Shown piece by piece: positions 9,242 through 16,377 of a stretch of 64,000 nt of DNA. This DNA is from an uncultured Lachnospiraceae bacterium. GTDB taxonomy: Bacteria; Bacillota; Clostridia; Lachnospirales; Lachnospiraceae. The notes beneath the pieces are model-generated. The model saw only the letters and a list, made by a program, of their open reading frames with translations, ran no database searches and was not told the origin of the DNA. The stretch spans positions 10,881 to 74,880 of the forward strand of contig CAJTVQ010000016.1 in the NCBI GenBank assembly GCA_910579935.1. The letters run 5' to 3'. Position 1 is the first letter of the stretch; every line of letters starts with the position of its first letter. The position numbers and the translations under genes were made by a program.

Positions 9242-10148
9242 TTACAGATCGGGTTTCGTTACCCTGATAGGCAGGCCGAATGTGGGGAAATCCACCTTGA
9301 TGAATCATCTCATCGGCCAGAAGATAGCGATTACCAGCAATAAGCCCCAGACTACGAGGAACCGGATACAGACGGTATATACGTCGGATGAGGGACAGAT
9401 CGTATTTGTGGATACGCCGGGGATCCACAAGGCAAAGAACAAACTGGGCGACTATATGGTAAAGGTGGCGCAGAATACGATCAATGAGGTGGATGTGGCG
9501 CTGTGGCTGGTGGAGCCCACCACGTTTATCGGCGCCGGGGAAAGACATATCATCGACCAGTTGAAAAAGACGAAAACGCCGGTCATCCTTGTCATCAATA
9601 AAATTGATACGGTAAAAAAGGAGGAAATCCTGCTTTTCATTGATGCCTACCGGAAGGAACTGGATTTTGCGGAGATCGTTCCCGTATCGGCATTAAAGGG
9701 AGATAATACAGAAGAACTGGTCCGCTGCATCATGAAATATCTTCCTTATGGCCCTGCTTTTTATGATGAGGATACGATAACCGATCAGCCGGAACGGCAG
9801 ATCGTGGCGGAGCTGATTCGGGAAAAGGCGCTGCGGTGTCTGGAAGAGGAAGTGCCCCACGGCATTGCCGTGACCATTGAACGCATGAAGTACCGCAAGG
9901 CGGCGGACCGTTCCAGGATCGCGGATATAGAAGCGACCATTATCTGTGAAAGGGAATCCCACAAAGGGATCATCATAGGAAAACAGGGAGCCATGTTAAA
10001 GCGTATCGGCAGCAAGGCACGCCCGGAGATTGAGAATCTGCTGGAATGCAGGGTGAACCTGCAGCTTTGGGTGAAGGTACGGAAGGACTGGCGGGACAGT
10101 GATCTATATATGAAAAATTTCGGTTACGATCCGAAAGATTCCAAATAG
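9231..10148 (+). CDS. era: GTPase Era
   Basis: 305 residues starting from a TTG at 9231 preceded by GGAGG. The longer frame from 9168 lies inside the upstream gene and encodes a run of arginines. G1 GRPNVGKST, the switch region TTRNRI, G3 DTPGIH, G4 NKID and a C-terminal KH domain (GIIIGKQGAMLKRIG) are all visible. Era binds the 3' end of 16S rRNA and assists 30S maturation. It is followed by a small conserved gene and recO, the usual Clostridia order. Confidence 0.96.
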   Translation: MKDNYRSGFVTLIGRPNVGKSTLMNHLIGQKIAITSNKPQTTRNRIQTVYTSDEGQIVFVDTPGIHKAKNKLGDYMVKVAQNTINEVDVALWLVEPTTFIGAGERHIIDQLKKTKTPVILVINKIDTVKKEEILLFIDAYRKELDFAEIVPVSALKGDNTEELVRCIMKYLPYGPAFYDEDTITDQPERQIVAELIREKALRCLEEEVPHGIAVTIERMKYRKAADRSRIADIEATIICERESHKGIIIGKQGAMLKRIGSKARPEIENLLECRVNLQLWVKVRKDWRDSDLYMKNFGYDPKDSK

Positions 10149-10255
10149 GAACGAATAGGAAAGACGAAAAAAGCGAACCCTAACATTATCGGGATGGAGA
10201 AAGAGTAAAAAGCAGCGCAGAAATGAGAAAAACATAAAAGTTTAGGGGGCGCAAG

Positions 10256-10447
10256 ATGAAAGAATCGAATTACTGGCAGCAATTTCTAAACACGGGACGA
10301 GTGGAAGATTACTTAAAATTCAGGGAAACATCAGGCGGATGCAGCAGAATGGGAGATTGCGCCGTGATGAGGGAGAGCCCATATGCAGGAATTCATAAAG
10401 TTAACGGGAATGGTTTTGAAGACGGTGCCTATCGGGGAATACGATAG
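10256..10447 (+). CDS. Small conserved protein between era and recO
   Basis: 63 residues beginning MKESNYWQQFLNTGRVEDYL, preceded by GGGGGC-type purines. From memory, Lachnospiraceae genomes often carry a short protein with this N-terminal pattern (YWxxFxxTGxxxDYL) and a NPYAG/DGN-like end between era and recO. Here the end reads SPYAGIHKVNGNGFEDGAYR, consistent with that. It overlaps recO by 65 nt in another frame, so the two are translationally linked. No function is known. Confidence 0.6.
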   Translation: MKESNYWQQFLNTGRVEDYLKFRETSGGCSRMGDCAVMRESPYAGIHKVNGNGFEDGAYRGIR

Positions 10448-11042
10448 GCGCGTCGTTATTTTAACGAAAGAAAGAGGGAAGATCTCCGCTTTTGCAAAGG
10501 GGGCGCGCAGGCCGAACAGCCGGCTGTCAGCAGCGGCGTCTCCTTTTTCCTTCGGGGAATTCAGAATATACGAAGGAAGGAGCTCTTATAATATTTCTGA
10601 GGCAGATATTTCCAATTATTTTGAAGGGCTTCGGGAAGATTATGAAGGCGCCTGTTACGGTATGTATTTTTTGGAAGTGATGGATTATTATACAAGGGAA
10701 AATAATGACGAGGTGCAGATGTTAAAACTGCTGTACCAGTCGCTGCGGGCATTACAGCTTCCCAGCCTGCCGGATGAACTGGTGCGTTATATCTTTGAAC
10801 TGAAGGCATTGATCTTAAACGGGGAATACCCGGGGCTGCCGGAAGGCAGGCAGTATCTGGATTCCACGGTGTATGCGGTGAATTACATAGCGGGCAGTAC
10901 GGTGGAAAAATTATATACGTTTACGGTGACGGAAGAAGTGCTGGCGGAACTGAAGGAAATTGCGGGCGGGTTCCGTAAGCGGTTCGTGGACAGGGAGTTT
11001 AAGAGCCTGGAGGTTTTGGGCGGGATGGTGGGACAGCTTTGA
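10383..11042 (+). CDS. recO: DNA repair protein RecO
   Basis: 219 residues. The N-terminal OB-fold signature (LTGMVLKTVPIGEYDRRVVILTKERGKISAFAKGARR) is typical. The helical middle and C-terminal part (YFLEVMDYY, LVRYIFELKALILNGEYP) follow. RecO anneals SSB-coated single strands and loads RecA with RecR. The protein is shorter than the ~250 residues usual, and the CxxC zinc site of many RecO proteins is not seen (only one cysteine). A GGGAGAG ribosome site precedes the ATG, which sits inside the preceding small gene. Confidence 0.92.
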   Translation: MQEFIKLTGMVLKTVPIGEYDRRVVILTKERGKISAFAKGARRPNSRLSAAASPFSFGEFRIYEGRSSYNISEADISNYFEGLREDYEGACYGMYFLEVMDYYTRENNDEVQMLKLLYQSLRALQLPSLPDELVRYIFELKALILNGEYPGLPEGRQYLDSTVYAVNYIAGSTVEKLYTFTVTEEVLAELKEIAGGFRKRFVDREFKSLEVLGGMVGQL

Positions 11043-11074
11043 TATACGGGGCGGTGCGGAAGGAGGAAACAGCC

Positions 11075-11939
11075 ATGGCAAGAGCAGTGGGAATCGGTCA
11101 TCAGGATTTTGAGATCATCCGAAAAGAGGGATACTTCTACATTGATAAAATAGACTTCATACGGCAAGGAAGCGGGGACTTACTGGGCGAATTCAAGCAG
11201 CAACAGTCTGGCAGAAAAACTGATCCGGGAGGGAAGTCCGGAAATTAAGATGACGATGGAGAGATTGCTGAGGGGGGAAACTTTCCGTACTACATTGGAT
11301 GAACAAATGGTTTTGAACCAGTTAGACCAGGGAGACGATGCAGTCTGGAGCCTGCTGCTGGCAAGCGGATATCTGAAAGTGGAGTATTATGAATTTAATA
11401 CAGCGCGCCGGAGGGCGGAATACGTCCTGAAACTGACGAATATGGAAGTGCAGATGATGTTTGAACAGATGATCGGAGGCTGGTTTGGAGGATGCCGCGG
11501 AGTCAGCAATGCATTTCTTCAGGCATTGCTGACAGATGATGTGAAGGCGATGAATACTTACATGAACAAGGTTGCACTGCAGACCTTCAGTTATTTTGAT
11601 ACGGGGAAAAATCCTTCGGAAGAAGAACCTGAGCGGTTCTATCATGGTTTTGCATTGGGAATGATGGTGGAACTGGCAGACAGGTATGTGCTGACATCCA
11701 ATAGGGAAAGCGGGTTTGGGCGGTATGACGTAATGCTGGAACCGAAGGGGCAGCAGGATCCTGCAGTGATTATGGAGTTTAAGGTACAGGATGCCGGGGA
11801 ACGGGAATTGTCAGATACGGTGCAGGAAGCGCTGCAGCAGATTGACGAGCGGGATTATCAGACAGTTCTTACGGCAAAGGGGATTCCGGAAGAGAAGATA
11901 CGGAAGTACGGGTTTGCCTTTTGCGGAAAGAAAGTATGA
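11075..11939 (+). pseudogene. Remnant of AAA-ATPase-like / PD-(D/E)XK nuclease protein
   Basis: The N-terminal piece (ATG 11075, GGAGG upstream) reads VGIGHQDFEIIRKEGYFYIDKIDFIR. That is the start of the AAA-ATPase-like family (pfam09820 type), but the frame soon ends without its P-loop. From about 11170 another frame encodes the family's C-terminal half (TYWANSS, LAEKLIREGSPEIK) and then the DUF1703 PD-(D/E)XK nuclease-like domain (GRYDVMLEPKG, VIMEFKV). Most of the ATPase domain is deleted and the halves are in different frames, so I call a pseudogene. The C-terminal part from 11250 is still open for 229 codons and could be translated. Confidence 0.75.
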
Positions 11940-11984
11940 TCGGTTCTGTCGGTCAGACGGATGTGGGCAAAAGATAAATATACA

Positions 11985-12013
11985 TTGAAAAACCATCTTT
12001 AGTGGGATATAAT
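11985..12013 (+). promoter_or_regulatory. Promoter of the ParB-fold/Mrr pair (copy 1 of a duplicated promoter)
   Basis: TTGAAA (11985-11990), 17-bp spacer, TATAAT (12008-12013), followed by AATGTGAAT. A nearly identical stretch occurs at 14204-14232, on the other side of the two-gene cassette. Confidence 0.75.
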
Positions 12014-12081
12014 AATGTGAATATTATGGAATGTATTTTTTGACAATAACAGAAGTATAGATTGAAAAAGAGGAGAGTAAG

Positions 12082-13152
12082 ATGGATTTGATAAAAGTTC
12101 CGGTTGATAAATTGCTGCTTGACCCTAATAACTACAGGCTCAGAGGGGAACAGAATTATAAGTATGTGGAAGAAAAAAGCGTGAATAACGTAATGGTACA
12201 AAAACGTGTTTTAAAAATGCTGAAGGGAGATAATTCGTCTAACATTAAGGATTTACTGGACAGTTTTAAGGAAAACGGATATCTGAAAATTGATAATATA
12301 ATTGTTAAAAATGTGGGGAAAAAGAAGGAATATGTGGTAGTGGAAGGAAATCGGCGCGTTGCTACTTTAAAAGTACTAAAAGAGCTGTATGATGACGGGA
12401 TGGAAATAGGGAATCTGGATCCTGGTATTTTTGATGGTATTGATGTGGTTTTGTACGATGTTGGTGATAAAGAATATGAAATTATTATGGGATTACGGCA
12501 TGTCAGCGGCATAAAAGAGTGGGGAGATTATGAGCAGTCGGAACTGATTTCGAATCTGGCAAGAAAGCATAAAATGAATTTCAGGGATATTTCAGAAAGT
12601 CTGGGGATTTCTGTCCAAAAGGTGAAAAGACGGCTGAACACATATTATGCATTGGAAATATTCCGGAATGACCCGGATTATGGTGAACATTTTATTCCAA
12701 ATAAGTTGTCTTCCATTTTTTATGAGATAATGGGGAAAGCTGAAATAAGGGATCAATGGCTGGACTGGAATGGGGAATTAAATACTTTTCTTAATAAAGG
12801 AAATATGAGGAGACTCTTTTCCTGGCTGGTTCCCTATGAGGATGAGGATGGGAAACTGCTGGATCCGATTATTACGAAAAGGGATGAAATCAGGGAATTG
12901 GCAAAATTTATCACGGATGAAAATGCTTTACTTAAATTGGAAGAAAGCAGAAGTGTGGGCGTGGCATTGGAAGAAAGCGAGGTTTATTCAAAAGAAGGAT
13001 TCAAGAACAGTCTGAGACAGATCATCAAACTGTTGAATAAACTTAACTTAGGTGCGTTAACAGAACTTACAAAGGATGATAAGCAAATCATAAATGAAAT
13101 GCTGAAAAAGATGGAAACACAGAATAGGTTGATAAAGAAGCTGATGGAGTAA
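12082..13152 (+). CDS. ParB/sulfiredoxin-fold protein with helix-turn-helix
   Basis: 356 residues. The N-terminal ~110 residues show a ParB-like core: IKVPVDKLLLDPNNYR, then VVEGNRRVATLKVL, with the GxRR-like signature at residues 89-92. Residues ~165-195 (FRDISESLGISVQKVKRRL) form a helix-turn-helix like the central ParB domain. The C-terminal half is charged and helical, without a recognised domain. ParB-fold proteins include CTPases, and the same fold occurs in the NTPase half (DUF262) of GmrSD-type IV restriction enzymes. No parA or parS-like sites are nearby, so chromosome partitioning is unlikely. It lies 25 bp before an Mrr-type nuclease and shares its own promoter with it. The genes are AT-richer than their neighbours, suggesting acquisition. 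Confidence 0.75.
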   Translation: MDLIKVPVDKLLLDPNNYRLRGEQNYKYVEEKSVNNVMVQKRVLKMLKGDNSSNIKDLLDSFKENGYLKIDNIIVKNVGKKKEYVVVEGNRRVATLKVLKELYDDGMEIGNLDPGIFDGIDVVLYDVGDKEYEIIMGLRHVSGIKEWGDYEQSELISNLARKHKMNFRDISESLGISVQKVKRRLNTYYALEIFRNDPDYGEHFIPNKLSSIFYEIMGKAEIRDQWLDWNGELNTFLNKGNMRRLFSWLVPYEDEDGKLLDPIITKRDEIRELAKFITDENALLKLEESRSVGVALEESEVYSKEGFKNSLRQIIKLLNKLNLGALTELTKDDKQIINEMLKKMETQNRLIKKLME

Positions 13153-13177
13153 GGAAATAAGGAGATACGAATGATGT

Positions 13178-13987
13178 ATGGGATACTTTTATGAAGAAGA
13201 AAAGAAGTTCAGGGAAATAATTGAAAAAATGCTGATCTATTCGAATGAAATTGACAATGTATACGGATTGTATAGAGAAGTGTATGGGAAAGAAGATTGG
13301 GAGGAAATCAGGAAATTGGCAGAAAATCTTTCTTTGTTTTTCGAAGCAGTCAAAGAAAGTTATGGTTACAGCTTATTAGAACTGGATGCGGATACTTTTA
13401 TATATAAAGTAGATAACCATTATAAGAATGATTTAATGAATCTTACGAAAGTAATCGAAGAAATATCGGCGGATGATTTTGAAAAACTTTGTGCTTTATT
13501 TTTAAAAGAAATAGTGAAGTGTGAATCCGTGAATGCAACACAACGTTCCCATGATCAGGGAATTGACTTTGTAGGATACAAAAAATATGTGCAGTGTCTG
13601 ACAACGGAAGAGCAAAACGAAAATTTATTGTATGTGATCGGACAGGCGAAACACTATACAGACCAGTGTGTCGATACAAGTGAGATCAGGGAACTGGCAG
13701 GGGCAATTTACCTGCTCAGGACAAATGATTTTGCAAAAAAACAGAGCGGGGCAAATGAAAAAGTTATTTATAATAATTTGAATATTGATGCGTTTACACC
13801 AATAGTTCCGTATTTTATTACATCCAATTATTTTTCGGATTATGCTTATGTTTTATGTAAAAATGCTGCAATCATTGCAATTGACAGATTGGGTCTTATC
13901 CTGAACTTTGTCTTTTCAAATAAGTTTAATTCAATGGGGCAAAAAGAAATTTTGAAAGAAATACAAATGGTTGAAAGAATAAAATGA
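13178..13987 (+). CDS. Mrr-type restriction endonuclease-like protein
   Basis: 269 residues. The N-terminal ~90 residues are helical and unrecognised. Residues ~95-190 match the Mrr catalytic domain: ISADDFEKLCALFLKE (E102), SHDQGIDFVG (D130), VIGQAKHY (Q156, K158) and the conserved TSEIRELAGAIYLLR. The D...QxK arrangement is that of Mrr/PD-(D/E)XK nucleases, which usually cut modified DNA. The C-terminal ~70 residues resemble the target-region tail seen after Mrr domains. The ATG at 13178 has GGAG 13 nt upstream; an earlier ATG at 13171 is in a frame that stops at once. It probably forms a functional unit with the ParB-fold gene. Confidence 0.8.
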   Translation: MGYFYEEEKKFREIIEKMLIYSNEIDNVYGLYREVYGKEDWEEIRKLAENLSLFFEAVKESYGYSLLELDADTFIYKVDNHYKNDLMNLTKVIEEISADDFEKLCALFLKEIVKCESVNATQRSHDQGIDFVGYKKYVQCLTTEEQNENLLYVIGQAKHYTDQCVDTSEIRELAGAIYLLRTNDFAKKQSGANEKVIYNNLNIDAFTPIVPYFITSNYFSDYAYVLCKNAAIIAIDRLGLILNFVFSNKFNSMGQKEILKEIQMVERIK

Positions 13988-14203
13988 AGATTTTGTGTCA
14001 TTAGACGATCATATCTGTTTATCGGTACGTCGGTCTGCATTTATCAAAGTAAAATGGAATCCCCTTTAAGAGAAATAACCCAGAAACTGAAAGTAACAGT
14101 TCTGTCAGATTGTTTGGCTGTGAAGGAGGACGCCCCTGCTGCCGCGAAATCCCTTTGGCCGGAGCGCTGCCTTTCGATTTCCATGAGAAATAATAATTTT
14201 ATA
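13988..14203 (+). other. Intergenic region after the nuclease gene
   Basis: No convincing gene. A 61-codon frame (14054-14239) has a GC-richer centre than its surroundings but no ribosome site, and it runs through the promoter at 14204. No terminator is seen for the nuclease gene. Confidence 0.4.
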
Positions 14204-14232
14204 TTGAAAAACCAATCTAAGTCAGATATAAT
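14204..14232 (+). promoter_or_regulatory. Promoter of the lipoprotein/glyQS region (copy 2 of a duplicated promoter)
   Basis: TTGAAA (14204-14209), 17-bp spacer, TATAAT (14227-14232), followed by AATGTGAAT as in copy 1. The spacer starts AACCA in both copies. Confidence 0.75.
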
Positions 14233-14297
14233 AATGTGAATGTAAAGCAATGTAAAAGAAAAAATCTGAAAATTTCCAAAGTCGGAGGACGGAAGCG

Positions 14298-14942
14298 ATG
14301 CGTAAAACAAAAACAGTAGCAGTCATGGTACTTTTAGCAGGGCTTTTCTTATGGGGCTGTGGGGACAACCAGTCGGGAGACAGTGAAATGGAAGTGGAAG
14401 CAGCGGAAGAGATGACCGCGGAAGTGGAAGTGGGAAAGGACGGAAGTATCACCGAAACGCTGGTAGAAGACTTTGCGGAGGACTATTATGACGAGGAGAG
14501 TCTGCGTACCATGATTCTTTCCGAGTCTGCGGAGTTTACAAGAAACCATGCCGGAGAAAAGGTTTCCGTGGATAAGCTGGAACAGAAAGACGGAGTGGTT
14601 ACGTTACAGATATCTTATTCATCCGCAGAGGTTTATTCCGAATATAATACCGATGAGTATAACAGTAAAAATCTGTTCTGGGGTACGGTAAAAGAGGCTT
14701 ATGACGCCGGATATTCACTGGATGTTTCCCTTCAGGATGTGAAGGGCGAAAACACGATCGGCAGGCAGGAACTTTTGGAAATGGGAGAGCAGTATATTCT
14801 GATCTCGGAAAATCCCATGCAGGTGAAGGTGCCCGGAAAGATACAGTATGCCAGCAGCAACGTGACGGTGAGCGGTAAGAGCGAGGCCAGGTTTTCGGGG
14901 GACGAGGCGGCATCCGATAAATATTATATTATATATAAATAA
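14298..14942 (+). CDS. Small secreted lipoprotein, function unknown
   Basis: 214 residues. The signal peptide (MRKTKTVAVMVLLAGLFL) ends in the lipobox LWGC, with cysteine at residue 21. An acidic linker rich in glutamate follows, then a ~150-residue extracellular part without a recognised domain. GGAGG lies upstream. The gene ends 32 bp before glyQS and is read in the same direction, possibly on the same transcript. The upstream promoter copy at 14204 fits it well. Confidence 0.75.
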   Translation: MRKTKTVAVMVLLAGLFLWGCGDNQSGDSEMEVEAAEEMTAEVEVGKDGSITETLVEDFAEDYYDEESLRTMILSESAEFTRNHAGEKVSVDKLEQKDGVVTLQISYSSAEVYSEYNTDEYNSKNLFWGTVKEAYDAGYSLDVSLQDVKGENTIGRQELLEMGEQYILISENPMQVKVPGKIQYASSNVTVSGKSEARFSGDEAASDKYYIIYK

Positions 14943-14974
14943 AAGGAAGACAGATAAAGGAGCGGAGTTTTAGT

Positions 14975-16363
14975 ATGGAAAAAACAATGGAAAAAATCGT
15001 AGCGTTGGCGAAAACAAGGGGATTCGTATATCCCGGTTCGGAGATTTACGGAGGACTTGCGAATACATGGGATTTCGGCAATCTGGGTGTGGAACTGAAA
15101 AATAACATCAAGAAGGCGTGGTGGCAGAAGTTTGTCATGGAAAGCCCTTACAATGTAGGCGTGGACTGCGCGATCCTGATGAATCCCCAGACATGGGTGG
15201 CGTCCGGCCATTTAGGCAGTTTTTCCGATCCGCTGATGGACTGTAAAGAATGTCATGAGCGTTTCCGTGCCGACCAGATGATCGAAAATTATGCGGAAGA
15301 AAAAGGAATGACATTGGACGGCTCCGTGGACGGCTGGAGCCAGGAACAGATGAAGGCATTTATCGAAGAGCATCAGGTTCCCTGTCCTACCTGCGGCAAA
15401 CATAATTTTACCGATATCCGCCAGTTCAACCTGATGTTCAAAACCTTCCAGGGCGTTACGGAAGATGCCAAGAATACGGTGTACTTAAGACCCGAGACCG
15501 CACAGGGTATTTTTGTGAATTTCAAGAATGTACAGAGGACTTCGAGAAAGAAGATTCCCTTCGGTATCTGTCAGGTTGGAAAGTCTTTCCGGAACGAGAT
15601 TACGCCGGGCAATTTTATTTTCCGTGTCCGTGAGTTCGAACAGATGGAAATGGAATTTTTCTGCGAGCCGGATACGGATCTGGAGTGGTTTGCTTACTGG
15701 AAAAAGTATTGTATTGATTTCTTAAAGAGCCTTGGCATGAAAGAAGAAGAGATGAGAGTCCGTGACCATGAGAAAGAGGAACTGTCCTTCTATTCCAAGG
15801 CGACGACGGACATTGAGTTCCTGTTCCCCTTCGGCTGGGGCGAACTGTGGGGCATTGCGGACAGGACGGATTACGACCTGACCCAGCACCAAAATGTCTC
15901 CAGACAGGATATGAGTTATTTTGATGACGAGAAGCGTGAGAAATATATCCCTTATGTGATCGAGCCTTCGCTGGGCGTGGAAAGACTTTTCCTTGCGGTG
16001 CTTTGCGGCGCTTATGATGAGGAAGAGATCGGAGAAGGGGATATTCGTACCGTGCTTCATTTCCATCCGGCGCTGGCACCGGTGAAGATCGGCGTGCTTC
16101 CGCTTTCCAAGAAGTTAAACGAGGGCGCGGAAAAGATCTTTGCACAGTTGTCCAGGAAGTATAACTGTGAATTTGACGACAGGGGAAACATCGGTAAGAG
16201 ATACCGCAGACAGGACGAGATCGGTACGCCTTTCTGTGTGACCTACGATTTTGAATCCGAAACGGATGGCTGCGTGACCGTGCGGTTCCGTGACTCCATG
16301 GAGCAGGAGAGGGTTGCCATCGACAGTCTGGATGCATATTTTGCGGATAAATTTACTTTTTAA
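14975..16363 (+). CDS. glyQS: Glycyl-tRNA synthetase, homodimeric type
   Basis: 462 residues, the length of the single-chain class II enzyme. Motif 1 (FVMESPYNVGVD) and motif 2 (GICQVGKSFRNEITPGNFIFRVREFEQMEMEFF) are visible. A CPTCGKHNF zinc-like pair lies between them. Motif 3 (PYVIEPSLGVERLFLAVL) and the C-terminal anticodon-binding domain (APVKIGVLPLSKK) follow. It charges tRNA-Gly with glycine in the cytoplasm. It sits 14 nt before alaS, so the two synthetases are probably co-transcribed. Confidence 0.96.
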   Translation: MEKTMEKIVALAKTRGFVYPGSEIYGGLANTWDFGNLGVELKNNIKKAWWQKFVMESPYNVGVDCAILMNPQTWVASGHLGSFSDPLMDCKECHERFRADQMIENYAEEKGMTLDGSVDGWSQEQMKAFIEEHQVPCPTCGKHNFTDIRQFNLMFKTFQGVTEDAKNTVYLRPETAQGIFVNFKNVQRTSRKKIPFGICQVGKSFRNEITPGNFIFRVREFEQMEMEFFCEPDTDLEWFAYWKKYCIDFLKSLGMKEEEMRVRDHEKEELSFYSKATTDIEFLFPFGWGELWGIADRTDYDLTQHQNVSRQDMSYFDDEKREKYIPYVIEPSLGVERLFLAVLCGAYDEEEIGEGDIRTVLHFHPALAPVKIGVLPLSKKLNEGAEKIFAQLSRKYNCEFDDRGNIGKRYRRQDEIGTPFCVTYDFESETDGCVTVRFRDSMEQERVAIDSLDAYFADKFTF

Positions 16364-16377
16364 GGATGGGAGTCAGG

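Noticed and set aside
12082..13152. Chromosome-partition ParB
   Set aside because: No parA and no parS-like palindromes nearby; the pairing with an Mrr nuclease suggests another role.
14054..14239. 61-codon frame between the nuclease and lipoprotein genes
   Set aside because: It runs through the promoter copy 14204-14232 and has no ribosome site.
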